A DNA stretch of 64,000 nucleotides from Desulfobacteraceae bacterium (GCA_011390465.1 JAABSH010000004.1:1-64000); one strand, 5' to 3'. Positions 34,313 to 43,377 are shown, counted from the first letter of the stretch. A program made the numbers and translations. The notes: generated from the letters alone by a model not told the origin.

Positions 34313-35245
34313 CTATCGGGTCAGATCAGAAGCCGGGGTGGTGTTTCGAAGATTGTAATTATAGCTCCAGTTTGTAGCCGCCGGGGTGGTTCTTTCTTCC
34401 GGCAGGGGATAATAGCAGTTGCTGCGGGGCGGCACCGGCATAAAGGGTTCGCCGATGCAGGGATTCTGGGAAGACAACCGAATCAGGCGCACCGGTTCCG
34501 GTTCCGGCCGGATATCAGAAGGGTGAAGGCAGGTGGTATAGGTTTTTGGCGGATTGCATCTTTTTATCAGGGGGGTGTCAGTGTGGCGAATCCAGACAGC
34601 TATCTGGGCACTGTCTACCCGGACGTAGGTATTGCCGACATATCCCCGCACATACAGTTCCCCTTCAATGCCATTTGTGCCAAGATAATTGGTTTTTGGA
34701 GATTTTTGAAAAATTTCATTTACATGATTTTCATAGTTGTTCACTTCCAGATGCATCGCGGTTACTTTTTCACCGGTGTAAGGGTCAATGCCCTTGATGG
34801 TGTTTATTGAATACACCGGCGGCATACGGGTGTCTGTGTAGTCGGTGATGGAGATATCATGGCGGCTCAGATAGGCCACCCGGGGAAATGCGCTGCATAA
34901 AATGCTGTTATACTGATATTTGATTTCCAGGTCGGAATCCAGAATGTAGTGATCCACCAGTGTAAAAGGATAATTCCCGTCTGCCGGCGTGTTGGGTTCA
35001 GGGCGTGAAATTTCACTGAAATACCGGGCCTGATCCTCATCAATATATTTGTCCGTGAGAAAGGTTTCAGCGGTGATGTTCATGTTTTTGTGGGAAAGGA
35101 AAAAAATGCCGTTTTGAATTTCCGTGAGTTCCGCCATCTGGGCAGAACAGGTGACGGGAGCGGCAAGGACAAGACCGGAGAATAAAAACCCATAAATAAA
35201 CACGGTTATTAATTGAATTGATAGACCGGTCAGCCTGTAAAACAT
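34313..35245 (-). CDS. Secreted protein of unknown function
   Basis: 310 residues; I recognise no family. A hydrophobic N-terminus (residues 7-30, ending LVLAAPVTCSA) looks like a signal peptide. The rest is polar, beta-prone and rich in Tyr, Asn and Pro, with about six cysteines, several near the C-terminus (CNPPKTYTTC, NPCIGE, SNCYYP), suggesting disulfides in the periplasm or outside. It is preceded by a 200-base AT-rich gap and stands alone. Confidence 0.7.
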   Translation of the reverse strand: MFYRLTGLSIQLITVFIYGFLFSGLVLAAPVTCSAQMAELTEIQNGIFFLSHKNMNITAETFLTDKYIDEDQARYFSEISRPEPNTPADGNYPFTLVDHYILDSDLEIKYQYNSILCSAFPRVAYLSRHDISITDYTDTRMPPVYSINTIKGIDPYTGEKVTAMHLEVNNYENHVNEIFQKSPKTNYLGTNGIEGELYVRGYVGNTYVRVDSAQIAVWIRHTDTPLIKRCNPPKTYTTCLHPSDIRPEPEPVRLIRLSSQNPCIGEPFMPVPPRSNCYYPLPEERTTPAATNWSYNYNLRNTTPASDLTR

Positions 35246-35432
35246 ATTTTCCTCATTTCATGAAGGGTTTTCATCATGCACAATGTTTATGTTTTTTGAA
35301 AAACAAATGAATGAATGATGAGATCGGCTGAAAATTAAATAATAGCTGTTATTTTCTTATAATAAGAAGGCGGGATTTGTCAATAAATAGTTTTTTGAAA
35401 TACCTTTGGAAATACCCATCCTGCGGATCGGG

Positions 35433-35927
35433 TTACGCATTTGTCAGCCGGTCCAGAATCAGGCCGAAAAAAGAGTGGCCGGTGCCGGCAAACATCCATC
35501 CGATATGGATGTGACAGGATGCACAGATGGCGATACGCCACTGATACCCCCTGAACCACGAAAATTCAGCGGTCAACGGACCGGTGGTCATGCACCCGGG
35601 GGCGGTCCGGAAACATCCGATGGTGAATACCAGTCCGCCGGGATTGGCGAATATATGCTGATGGGAATTGGAAACAGCCACGATTTCGCCGGTGGTTGTT
35701 ATGGGGTGGCCGCAGGCTTTGCACAGAACCGGCTGTTTTTGGCGGCGATGCAGGTTAAGGCGGGTGGCTTCCTGGTCCACGATGGAATTGTCCGGCGTAT
35801 TGCCCGGGAATTTTTCCGGGGTTCTGCCGGGGGGCTGCCGGAATCCTCTTCGTAACTGTCTGGTTTCCCGGACGTGCCGGTTGGGTGTTCTGGTGAAATT
35901 GTATGGTTTGTCTAAAACATTGTTCAT
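35433..35927 (-). CDS. Bacterial cereblon-type CULT-domain protein
   Basis: 164 residues; a basic N-terminal tail (about 1-60), then a CULT domain. Zinc ligands C69/C72 and C135/C138 (CKAC, CASC) and the three tryptophans W124, W130 and W144 have the same spacing as C391/C394 and W380, W386, W400 of human cereblon, where the tryptophans form the cage that holds thalidomide-like and cyclic-imide ligands; compare WFRGYQW and CHIHIGWMF. Function of free-standing bacterial CULT proteins is unknown; sensing of imide or damaged-protein ends is proposed. Neighbours give no clear link. Confidence 0.88.
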   Translation of the reverse strand: MNNVLDKPYNFTRTPNRHVRETRQLRRGFRQPPGRTPEKFPGNTPDNSIVDQEATRLNLHRRQKQPVLCKACGHPITTTGEIVAVSNSHQHIFANPGGLVFTIGCFRTAPGCMTTGPLTAEFSWFRGYQWRIAICASCHIHIGWMFAGTGHSFFGLILDRLTNA

Positions 35928-36085
35928 AAGTGATAAAAAAATGGCAGCCCAAAAATAGGTAAAAACATGGGATGTTAAGTGGTAAAAAGTAAAAAGACGG
36001 CCCGGCTTATTGAGTATAACATATCATAAGTCTTATTTCATTTTTTTTGTTTGCAGACGTTTCTTTTTTTGCAATTTATCAGTCC

Positions 36086-36125
36086 GACCGGTATTGTGTT
36101 CAGACGCGTTGGCAGACCGGTATTG
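36086..36125. repeat. Direct repeat GACCGGTATTG upstream of asnB
   Basis: Two exact 11-base copies (36086-36096 and 36115-36125) are 29 bases apart, about 90-130 bases before the asnB start. The near three-turn spacing would suit a protein binding twice on one face. The rest of the 289-base gap is AT-rich, with no gene called. Confidence 0.5.
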
Positions 36126-36216
36126 ATTCGAAGCTGAACCGCTGCGGATTCGATAGGGATTCGGGCATTCAAAGGGTTGCCCTCAAAAGATCAATATGAA
36201 CAAAAGGATGCTGTGA

Positions 36217-38130
36217 ATGTGCGGTATTAACGGGATTGTTGTGCAGGAACCGTCCCCGAATAAAATAAACCGGGTTCTGGACCAGATGAATACACTGCTT
36301 TCTCACCGGGGGCCGGATAACAGCCGCCAGAGGGTTTACAGGGTTGGCGGCCGTACCGTGGGCATGGGGTTTGTGCGGCTGTCCATTCTGGATCTGGAAA
36401 CCGGGATGCAGCCCATTGAGAGCCAGGCTGACAACAGTGTGATCATGTGCAACGGCCAGATTTACAATTATATTGAATTGAAGCGCCAGGTGGCGGATGC
36501 GCCGTTTGTTTCCAGGGGGGATATGGAAGTGGCCCTGCACCTGTACCGCCGGCGCGGGCTTGATTTTTTGGCGCTTTTAAACGGCATGTACGCCGGCGTC
36601 ATTCTGGATCCGGCAAAAAATCGGCTGATATTGTTCCGGGATCGGTTTGGCATCAAGCCCCTTTACTACATGAGTGCAAGAGACAGATTTCTTTTTTCAT
36701 CGGAAATCAAGCCGCTGTTTTCCGGCAGCCATACCCGGCCGGAAATGAATCCTGATCGGGTGGCAGCCTATTTTACGTACCGTTATGTCCCGGGCAGCCA
36801 TACCCTGTTTCGGAACATTTTCCGGGTGCCGCCCGGGGCATATCTGGAGTATGATCTTGATTCGGGCGGATTTAAGATCAAACGGTACTGGGATTACCGG
36901 CTGGATCGGCTGAATCCGGATATCACGGAACATGAGGCGCTGGAACGGTTTTATGAACTGTTTTTCGATGCCGTGAAAATTCGGCTGCGATCGGATGTGG
37001 AAGTGGGATCCCTTATCAGCGGCGGCATTGATTCATCTGCTGTATCCGCCCTGGCCGCGGCCCGGCAGCCGGCAATCCGCCTGTTTTCTATTGGCTTTGA
37101 TGAAGCAAAATACAATGAGCTGCCAGGCGTAAACCAGTTTCTGGCGCAAAACCCGGAAAAATTTCATGCGGCCCGGTTGATCACCCGGCAGTGCGGCAAA
37201 AAAGACCTGCACCGGCTGCCGGCACTGGCGGCAGCCCTGGAAGAACCGATATCCCTGGGAACGCTGCTGCCCACGGACATGGTTTGTGAAATGGCGGCAA
37301 AACAGGTAAAGACAGTGCTCACCGGAGAAGGCGCGGATGAAATTTTCGGCGGATACCGCAAGTTCATGATTGAGCAGGCAGCCTTCCGGTTTGAGAGCCT
37401 ATCTCAGAAACAGCAGCAGCAACTGATGCTTGCCTTTCCTGAATTGAAGCATTATCTTGTCTGTCGCAGCCACAATGCCGGAGAACGCTACATTCAAAAT
37501 GAAATGCTTTTTGACAGGGAAACAATTTTCCGGCTGACCGGCAGTCGTCCGGAAGCAGCTGTTTATGAAGCGGATGCAGTGCCCTGGCTTGACAATGTGG
37601 GTGAGCCAGTGAATCAGGCCATTGCCTATGAGACCCGTTTCCGATTGCCGGATTATGTTATTTTGCGTCTGGATCGGCTGTCCATGCGTCATTCCCTTGA
37701 AGCCCGGACCCCTTTTCTGGATTACCGGCTGGCTGAATTCGCGGCCGGCCTGCCGGTGCAGTTCAAAGTGAATCTTGACAGCATCAGGGAAAAATATATT
37801 TGCAGCAACGCCTATGTAAAATTTAACATACTGGATTCGCAGACTGCGTATCGCCGGAAGCAGCCGTTTACGATTCCCATGGCGGACTGGCTTTCCGCGC
37901 CTGAAACCCTGCCGGATTTTCTTCAGGATATTCTTTTGGGAAATGCGGTGCGCCGACAGGGGATTCTTGATCCGGATTATGTGCGGACGCTCTCCGGCCA
38001 GGTTTCTTCCCGGGACATCGGCCCGGAAACGCTGGTATCCACGGCGGACCAGGTATTTGCGGTCATTATGTTTACCCTGTGGTATGAGGCTTTTTTTACA
38101 AATACCCTTGCTGATGCTTTTTTAAAATGA
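36217..38130 (+). CDS. asnB: Glutamine-hydrolysing asparagine synthetase
   Basis: 637 residues. The N-terminal class II amidotransferase begins MCGINGI (Cys2, N-terminal after Met removal) with HRGPD and CNGQIYNY. The synthetase domain has the PP-loop SLISGGIDSSA (about 268-278) and LTGEGADEIFGGY. A six-codon open frame (36196-36216, MNKRML) ends exactly one base before the ATG and contains the ribosome-site-like AAAGG; it may be chance. The next gene overlaps by four bases (ATGA), so AsnB and the GCS2-type ligase are coupled. It may make asparagine or amidate another acid within this small pathway. Confidence 0.92.
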   Translation: MCGINGIVVQEPSPNKINRVLDQMNTLLSHRGPDNSRQRVYRVGGRTVGMGFVRLSILDLETGMQPIESQADNSVIMCNGQIYNYIELKRQVADAPFVSRGDMEVALHLYRRRGLDFLALLNGMYAGVILDPAKNRLILFRDRFGIKPLYYMSARDRFLFSSEIKPLFSGSHTRPEMNPDRVAAYFTYRYVPGSHTLFRNIFRVPPGAYLEYDLDSGGFKIKRYWDYRLDRLNPDITEHEALERFYELFFDAVKIRLRSDVEVGSLISGGIDSSAVSALAAARQPAIRLFSIGFDEAKYNELPGVNQFLAQNPEKFHAARLITRQCGKKDLHRLPALAAALEEPISLGTLLPTDMVCEMAAKQVKTVLTGEGADEIFGGYRKFMIEQAAFRFESLSQKQQQQLMLAFPELKHYLVCRSHNAGERYIQNEMLFDRETIFRLTGSRPEAAVYEADAVPWLDNVGEPVNQAIAYETRFRLPDYVILRLDRLSMRHSLEARTPFLDYRLAEFAAGLPVQFKVNLDSIREKYICSNAYVKFNILDSQTAYRRKQPFTIPMADWLSAPETLPDFLQDILLGNAVRRQGILDPDYVRTLSGQVSSRDIGPETLVSTADQVFAVIMFTLWYEAFFTNTLADAFLK

Positions 38131-39044
38131 CGCCTTTATTTGATCACCTGCTTCGTTTGTATACGGAAAAATACCTGGAGGTGCTTTCGCGGCTCAAGAA
38201 CACGGGAAGACGGAGTTACGGGTTTGAGTACGAATTTTTGCCCACCCGGATACTGACCCCGGCCGATGTGTCGGCGGTGTCCCGTTTGCTGGCTTCTGAA
38301 GGGTTCCTGAAGGATAAAGACGTTTTATATGCAGATAATGGCCTGGGGGTGGCCTTTGAGCCGGGGGGGCAGATAGAATACGCCAGCCCGCCATTGTTTG
38401 CCGATGACATGCAAAGATTTGATGATCTTCTTGTGGCGGTTCAAACTACCAATGCCCTGATTCGCCGGCATCTGGGCATTGATTTTATTGCGGTAGATTT
38501 TATGCCCCATCGAAAGGACGCCCCCCTTTGCCTGACATCCGAGCGATATGTGAAATTGCATCAGCGTCTGTCAACAGTGGATCGCCGGGGGCTGGAAATG
38601 ATGAAAGGAACTGCCTCCATTCATCTGCATGTGGTGATTTCCGGCATAGATGAGATTCTGCCTTTGTTCAGAGTGTTGTGCCGCCTTTCCCGGACGGATG
38701 GGTTTAAAATGTCGCCCATGCGCAGAGATATCTGGATGCAGACCGATTCCTGCCGATGCGGCCTGCCCCCCTGTTGTTCCGAAATTCTGCCGTCTTCTGA
38801 AATTCTTATCCGGCGGCTGGTTAATTTTGCCCTGCATGCGGATGTGCTGGGTGAAGATGTGCCGTTTGCGGTTAGTTCGGATGTGTCTTTTGACGCGTTC
38901 CTGCGCCATATGACCACTTTGTTTACGGATGTGCGGTTTAATCTTAAAGGACCCACCCTTGAATTAAGAACCATGGACAGCATGCCGGTTGAATGGTTTT
39001 GTCATCGCTGGCATGATTTTGTTTTACGGCTTGAAGCTGTCTGA
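38127..39044 (+). CDS. Glutamate-cysteine ligase family (GCS2-like) protein
   Basis: 305 residues. YGFEYEFLP near the start, GGQIEYASPP, then MKGTASIHLHVVIS and LKGPTLELRTMDSMP follow the ATP-binding pattern of the plant-type glutamate-cysteine ligase/EgtA/carboxylate-amine ligase family, which joins an amino group to a glutamate-like side chain. It is shorter than plant GshA (about 450). A cysteine-rich segment (DSCRCGLPPCC) is unusual for the family. Coupled to asnB upstream and followed after 16 bases by glutaredoxin, so a thiol-related product is plausible. Confidence 0.78.
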   Translation: MTPLFDHLLRLYTEKYLEVLSRLKNTGRRSYGFEYEFLPTRILTPADVSAVSRLLASEGFLKDKDVLYADNGLGVAFEPGGQIEYASPPLFADDMQRFDDLLVAVQTTNALIRRHLGIDFIAVDFMPHRKDAPLCLTSERYVKLHQRLSTVDRRGLEMMKGTASIHLHVVISGIDEILPLFRVLCRLSRTDGFKMSPMRRDIWMQTDSCRCGLPPCCSEILPSSEILIRRLVNFALHADVLGEDVPFAVSSDVSFDAFLRHMTTLFTDVRFNLKGPTLELRTMDSMPVEWFCHRWHDFVLRLEAV

Positions 39045-39060
39045 AAAAAAGGAGACGCAA

Positions 39061-39366
39061 ATGATCCAAATTGATATTTATACCTCCCGAACCTGCCCTT
39101 ACTGTATTAACGCCAAATCGCTTTTGAGAAGCAAAGGGGTCCGGTTTAATGAACTTGAAGTTGACGGCCATCCGGAGCGGATTGCCGCGGCCGTGACACG
39201 CAGCGGCGGCATGCGGACGGTTCCCCAGATTTTTATTGAGGAATATCATGTTGGCGGATATGATGAATTATCTGAACTCGACCAGACCGGTGAGCTGGAT
39301 AAGCTTTTGAAACTGAATGATAACGGTTTTACCGATAAAGGAGGCCCAGAAGATGTCAGTCAATAA
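39061..39366 (+). CDS. grxC: Glutaredoxin (GrxC type)
   Basis: 101 residues; a thioredoxin fold with the dithiol active site CPYC near residue 13 (TSRTCPYCINAK), the cis-Pro segment TVPQIFI and the glutathione-site GGYDEL. It reduces disulfides with a low-molecular-weight thiol. A clean AAAGGAG precedes the ATG. It follows the GCS2-like ligase, supporting a link with thiol chemistry. Its last 14 bases overlap the next gene. Confidence 0.93.
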   Translation: MIQIDIYTSRTCPYCINAKSLLRSKGVRFNELEVDGHPERIAAAVTRSGGMRTVPQIFIEEYHVGGYDELSELDQTGELDKLLKLNDNGFTDKGGPEDVSQ

Positions 39367-39733
39367 GCGAAGGTATACCAGAAGTCAGACATGGTCGGAT
39401 ACCACTGCACATTTAAAGGTGACCGAAGAATATGGCGAAGGGTCCCGGTCCAGCATCCGGCTGTCAGGACCGGTTGAAAATCTGGGTGCCAATGGGTTTT
39501 TTCTGAAAACCGATGAAATTGTCTCTGTTCCTGCGAAAACAGATATTGAGATTGATTTTGATCCCCATTCGGATTCTCCGGCCCTTAAAATTCAGGCCAT
39601 CGGGCAGACCGTTCATTTGTCGAAAGGGGGGATTGGCATCCGGTTTACGTCTATTGATTTGAATAAACTTCAAAAATGTATTATCGGCAAGATGAATCGA
39701 CTGGAAGCCCAATCTTCCGCGCAAAAGCAATAA
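39353..39733 (+). CDS. PilZ-domain protein
   Basis: 126 residues from the ATG at 39353, preceded by AAAGGAGG; it starts inside the end of the glutaredoxin gene. KRRYTRSQ at the N-terminus resembles the RxxxR of PilZ proteins, followed by VENLGANGFFLKTDE (compare the D/NxSxxG motif) and GIGIRFTSID. It may bind cyclic di-GMP, but the D/NxSxxG motif is altered to NLGANG, so binding is uncertain. Downstream is a gap of about 200 bases before the tRNA terminator, in which I see no gene. Confidence 0.72.
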   Translation: MSVNKRRYTRSQTWSDTTAHLKVTEEYGEGSRSSIRLSGPVENLGANGFFLKTDEIVSVPAKTDIEIDFDPHSDSPALKIQAIGQTVHLSKGGIGIRFTSIDLNKLQKCIIGKMNRLEAQSSAQKQ

Positions 39734-39934
39734 TGACAACGCCTTATGATTTTTGTTTTGGTTTTCCGCGGACGGACAGGGCGTCTATGGAACAAAGAAT
39801 GATAAAGGGGAATGTGATGATAAATTCCAGCAAAAATCCTGCCGGTATGGTGATCAGTATCAGGGGCAGGTTAATGGTATAGAATTTTATTTTTTTCAGA
39901 ATAGTGAATATATCAGGCATTTTTTTGTCAAAAA

Positions 39935-39990
39935 AAAACCGCAGTCATTCATATCGGGGGAGAAAATTCTTTTTTGATGACTGCGGTTTT
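39935..39990 (-). terminator. Intrinsic terminator of the secG/tRNA-Leu unit
   Basis: AAAACCGCAGTCAT (39935-39948) pairs perfectly with ATGACTGCGGTTTT (39977-39990). On the minus strand a run of T follows, starting right after the tRNA 3' end at 39998. Confidence 0.9.
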
Positions 39991-39997
39991 ATGATTG

Positions 39998-40083
39998 TGG
40001 TGCCGAAGGCCGGATTTGAACCGGCACGGGCGTAACCCACTACCCCCTCAAGATAGCGTGTCTACCAATTCCACCACTTCGGC
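39998..40083 (-). tRNA. tRNA-Leu (anticodon GAG)
   Basis: A class II tRNA with a long variable arm. The acceptor stem GCCGAAG/CTTCGGC, the T-arm with GGTTCAAATCC, and an encoded CCA end (39998-40000 as TGG on the plus strand) are all visible. The anticodon stem CTATC/GGTAG encloses the loop TTGAGGG, giving GAG at positions 34-36. It lies 17 bases after secG on the same strand, so it may be cut from the same transcript. Confidence 0.95.
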
Positions 40084-40100
40084 AATGTTTTTGATGGGGT

Positions 40101-40625
40101 TTATTCCGTAACCGGCGGTGCAGCATCCTCTTTTTCAGGTGTTTCAGAAACCGGCATATCCGGAATTGAAAGGTCTGTCACGTCATCCTGCGGAGCGGCC
40201 TCTGATGCGGGAGCAACCGCCGGTGATGATGTTTCGGTTTCAGACGGCACCGCACTTTGCGGTTTTGTGTCTCCCGATACCGGAGAATCAGCAGGTAAAG
40301 CCGTTTCCTCCGCTGGTTCCGCCGGTTTCACCGGTGCGGAGGGTGCCGCCTGCTCTGTTGCGGCCGGCTTAATACCGGTGACAACGGAATCTCCGCCACT
40401 TTTGGAAAGATACGCCAGGGACAGGGAGGTGATCATAAACACCACAGCAGCCACGGTGGTCATTTTACCGAGAAAGGTGGCGGCCCCGGTGGTGCCGAAA
40501 AGGGCCTGGCTGCCGGCGCCACCGAAAACAGCTCCCATATCCGCGCCTTTGCCGGTTTGCAGCAGTACAATAAGAATAAGGGCGATGCTGACAATAACAT
40601 GTATGGTTACGATGAATGCGGTCAT
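40101..40625 (-). CDS. secG: Preprotein translocase subunit SecG, with long C-terminal tail
   Basis: The first 75 residues are typical SecG: two hydrophobic helices joined by LLQTGKGADMGAVFGG and a segment ALFGTTGAATFLGKMT. The remaining roughly 100 residues are a low-complexity Pro/Ala/Glu/Ser/Thr tail with no recognised fold; extended tails are common in deltaproteobacterial SecG, though this one is long (174 residues in all). It helps the SecYEG channel. Follows tpiA after 29 bases. Confidence 0.92.
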   Translation of the reverse strand: MTAFIVTIHVIVSIALILIVLLQTGKGADMGAVFGGAGSQALFGTTGAATFLGKMTTVAAVVFMITSLSLAYLSKSGGDSVVTGIKPAATEQAAPSAPVKPAEPAEETALPADSPVSGDTKPQSAVPSETETSSPAVAPASEAAPQDDVTDLSIPDMPVSETPEKEDAAPPVTE

Positions 40626-40654
40626 TGTGTTTTTAATTACATCTTTTTGAAAAT

Positions 40655-41413
40655 TTAAAAATGAATGATCTGGCTGAAGGTTTCCGGCTGCAGGCTGGCG
40701 CCTCCGACGAGCGCGCCGTCCACATCCGGAAGGGCCATCAGGCCGGATACATTATCCGGTTTGACGCTCCCTCCATACAGAACCCGGATGGCATTTGCAA
40801 GCATATTTCCAAAGTTTTTCGCTATCTGTTTCCTGATGTAAGCATGAACTTCCTGAACCTGATCCGGGGAGGCGGTCTTTCCGGTGCCAATGGCCCAGAC
40901 AGGTTCATACGCAATCACCAGAGGATGATGCTCGTCAAGAATCAGACCATTTAACCCATCCTTAATCTGTTTGTCAAGCACAGAAAAAGTTTTCTTTGCT
41001 TCCCGCTGCGTTTCGGTTTCCCCCACGCAGAGGATCGGGATCAGTCCGGCATTCGCTGCGGCCTTTAGTCTGCGGTTGACCGTCTCGTCGGTTTCTCCAA
41101 AATACTGCCGCCGTTCTGAATGACCGATAATCACATACTGACATCCGGCGGAAATCAGCATGGGGGCGGAAATTTCACCGGTAAAGGCGCCTTCCTTTTC
41201 CCAGAAGATATTCTGGGCCCCGAGGCCGATCCGGGTGTCCCGCAATATCTCAGATACCGCTGAAAGAGCGGTAAACGGCGGTGCAATCATAATGTCGGTG
41301 TTTTCAACATCTGCTACCTGTTTTTTCAGCGCTTTAGCGTATTGAACCGCTTCTGCGCCGGTTTTAAACATTTTCCAGTTTCCCGCAATCAACGGGGTGC
41401 GATAGTCTGTCAT
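40655..41413 (-). CDS. tpiA: Triose-phosphate isomerase
   Basis: 252 residues. AGNWKMFKT (Lys13-type), IIGHSERRQYFGE (catalytic His), VIAYEPVWAIGTGKTA (catalytic Glu and loop 6) and the phosphate-binding LYGGSVKPDN are all present. Interconverts dihydroxyacetone phosphate and glyceraldehyde 3-phosphate. It is downstream of gapA by 44 bases and upstream of secG, a common order. Confidence 0.97.
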   Translation of the reverse strand: MTDYRTPLIAGNWKMFKTGAEAVQYAKALKKQVADVENTDIMIAPPFTALSAVSEILRDTRIGLGAQNIFWEKEGAFTGEISAPMLISAGCQYVIIGHSERRQYFGETDETVNRRLKAAANAGLIPILCVGETETQREAKKTFSVLDKQIKDGLNGLILDEHHPLVIAYEPVWAIGTGKTASPDQVQEVHAYIRKQIAKNFGNMLANAIRVLYGGSVKPDNVSGLMALPDVDGALVGGASLQPETFSQIIHF

Positions 41414-41457
41414 ACCCCCTCCTTTCCAGCTGAGAAAAGCATTTCGTGGATTGCCGA

Positions 41458-42462
41458 CTACAGACGGTTGCCGATCATTTCCGCAAGATCCGCCATACGC
41501 GTGGAATAGCCGGCTTCATTGTCGTACCAGGACAATACTTTTACCATATTGTCAATTGCATAGGTGGTAGGCGCATCCACAACAGAAGAAAGGGTGCAGC
41601 CATTGAAATCCGTGGAAACCAGGGGCAGCTCGCTGTATCCGAGAATACCGGCAAGGGCATTTTCCGAGGCGTTTTTCAGGGCGCCGTTGATATCATCGAC
41701 ACTGATGCCGGTTTTTTTCAGGGTCGCCACCAGATCCACCACAGAGACATTGGGCGTAGGAACCCGGATGGACAGACCGTTCAGTTTGCCGTTTAATGCC
41801 GGCAGCACCAGGCCGACGGCTTTGGCAGCCCCGGTGGTGGTCGGAATCATGGACAATGCCGCGGACCGGGCCCGGCGAAGATCCTTGTGCGGGGCATCCA
41901 GGAGGCGCTGATCCCCTGTATAGGAATGGATGGTGGTCATAAGCCCGGCAACAATGCCGAATTCATCATTCAGCACTTTGGCCACGGGCGCCAGGCAGTT
42001 GGTGGTGCAGGAGGCATTGGAAATGATATGATGGCTGGCGGCATCATAGATGTCTGAATTCACCCCCATGACAATGGTGACATCCGGGTCCTGGGCGGGC
42101 GCGGAAATAATCACTTTTTTGGCGCCCGCGGCCAGATGTTTGCCTGCCTTTTCCCGGTCCCGGAAGAGGCCGGTGCATTCCGCGGCAATATCCACATGGT
42201 ATTTTTTCCACGGAAGGTTGGCCGGATCCCTCTCCGAAAACACGGCAATGGTTTTGCCTTCTATTTCAATGGCCCCTTCTTTGGCAGTGATCTGGACATC
42301 GAGTTTTTCATGCACGGAATCATAGGTCAGCAAATGCGCAATGGATGCAGGATCCATTAAGTCGTTAACTGCCACAATTTCCAGTTCCGGCCGTTTCAAC
42401 GCAGCACGGAAAACCAGTCGGCCGATGCGTCCCAATCCATTGATTGCAAGTTTTGTTGTCAT
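41458..42462 (-). CDS. gapA: Glyceraldehyde-3-phosphate dehydrogenase
   Basis: 334 residues. The N-terminal NAD-binding motif AINGLGRIGRLVFRA, the catalytic cysteine in SNASCTTNCLAP, and HSYTGDQRLLDAPHKDLRRARSAAL and WYDNEAGYS at the C-terminus give a clear type I enzyme. It follows rimI directly (one base between) and leads into tpiA. Confidence 0.97.
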   Translation of the reverse strand: MTTKLAINGLGRIGRLVFRAALKRPELEIVAVNDLMDPASIAHLLTYDSVHEKLDVQITAKEGAIEIEGKTIAVFSERDPANLPWKKYHVDIAAECTGLFRDREKAGKHLAAGAKKVIISAPAQDPDVTIVMGVNSDIYDAASHHIISNASCTTNCLAPVAKVLNDEFGIVAGLMTTIHSYTGDQRLLDAPHKDLRRARSAALSMIPTTTGAAKAVGLVLPALNGKLNGLSIRVPTPNVSVVDLVATLKKTGISVDDINGALKNASENALAGILGYSELPLVSTDFNGCTLSSVVDAPTTYAIDNMVKVLSWYDNEAGYSTRMADLAEMIGNRL

Positions 42463-42936
42463 TTAGCGTTCCTCCTTGAACATGTTTTTCCGCATGAGAA
42501 TGACGTCCTCATGCGTATCAGAATAATAATTTGAAAGCTGTGCTTCTTTATAAAAACCGGCTTTCCGGTAAAACCGGAGGGCGTCGGCATTTGTTTGTCT
42601 TACTTCAAGGTAACAGGTGCGAACCGCTTCCTTTTCGGCCTGTTCCAAACCGTGCTGCAGCAGGCGCCTGCCGCAGCCTCTGCCGCGCCAGGCGTCGGCA
42701 ACGGCAATTTTTAAAATATGCAGTTCATCTGCCACTACCCGGGAACAGAGATAAGCAAGTATCGGGTGGCGGCAGCCAATGCTGTTATGACGTAAAATCA
42801 GCCCCCGGGCGTCCCGGCAGGTGATTTCTCCCTCAAACGACACCCGTCCCCAGGGCTGTTGAAAAGAGGCCTCTTCAATGACAAGCACCTCATCAATATC
42901 GGTTTTTGTCATGGCGGTGAAGGCTAAATCCGGCAT
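42463..42936 (-). CDS. rimI: Ribosomal-protein-alanine N-acetyltransferase (RimI-like GNAT)
   Basis: 157 residues; a GNAT fold. The N-terminus MTKTDIDEVLVIEEASFQQPW is RimI-like, the acetyl-CoA motif is AVADAWRGRGCGRRLLQHGL, and ALRFYRKAGF completes the core. It would acetylate the N-terminal alanine of a ribosomal or other protein. Just three bases separate it from the upstream PTS gene. Confidence 0.9.
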   Translation of the reverse strand: MPDLAFTAMTKTDIDEVLVIEEASFQQPWGRVSFEGEITCRDARGLILRHNSIGCRHPILAYLCSRVVADELHILKIAVADAWRGRGCGRRLLQHGLEQAEKEAVRTCYLEVRQTNADALRFYRKAGFYKEAQLSNYYSDTHEDVILMRKNMFKEER

Positions 42937-42939
42937 CTG

Positions 42940-43356
42940 TCAGCTGCGCTTTTCCCCTTTCAGAATGCTGCTGGCCAGAGAAATGCTTTTCTTCCCATTG
43001 GCCTCAATGGCCTTTGCCATCTGATGGAGATCCATGTCTTTGCCCCGGATGTTGATGGCTTTGAGCAGCACCGGCAGATTCACGCCGGTAATCACCTCAA
43101 TACGCCCTTCCTCAAGAAAGGTATAGCTTAAATTGGATGGTGTGCCGCCGAACATATCCGTCAGAATCAGAATCCCCCTGTTGGCGTCCACGGATTTAAT
43201 GGCAGTGGTAATTTTTTTTTTTAATTTTTCCACCGGTTCCGCAAGATTCAGGGATACGGCAACAACCGCATCCGGCTTTTTGCCGAAAATGAGTTCAGCG
43301 GTTTCCAGAAGTACATCCGCAAGCTGACCATGGGCAACAATAACAATGCCGATCAT
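42940..43356 (-). CDS. PTS EIIA component, mannose family
   Basis: 138 residues. The phosphorylatable His is H9 (VIVAHGQLA), with DMFGGTPSNLSY and NLPVLL typical of EIIA-Man. No EIIB/C/D sugar permease genes are present in the window, so in this operon with rapZ, ptsN and rpoN it is probably regulatory, as in other deltaproteobacteria. Confidence 0.92.
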   Translation of the reverse strand: MIGIVIVAHGQLADVLLETAELIFGKKPDAVVAVSLNLAEPVEKLKKKITTAIKSVDANRGILILTDMFGGTPSNLSYTFLEEGRIEVITGVNLPVLLKAINIRGKDMDLHQMAKAIEANGKKSISLASSILKGEKRS

Positions 43357-43377
43357 AAAAAATTTATTATCCTGTGA

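Noticed and set aside
36196-36216. Six-codon leader peptide before asnB
   Set aside because: It ends directly before the asnB start and has no amino-acid signature of attenuation; it could easily be chance.
39734-39934. Small open frames between the PilZ gene and the tRNA terminator
   Set aside because: No ribosome site or recognisable protein; the longest runs into the terminator stem.
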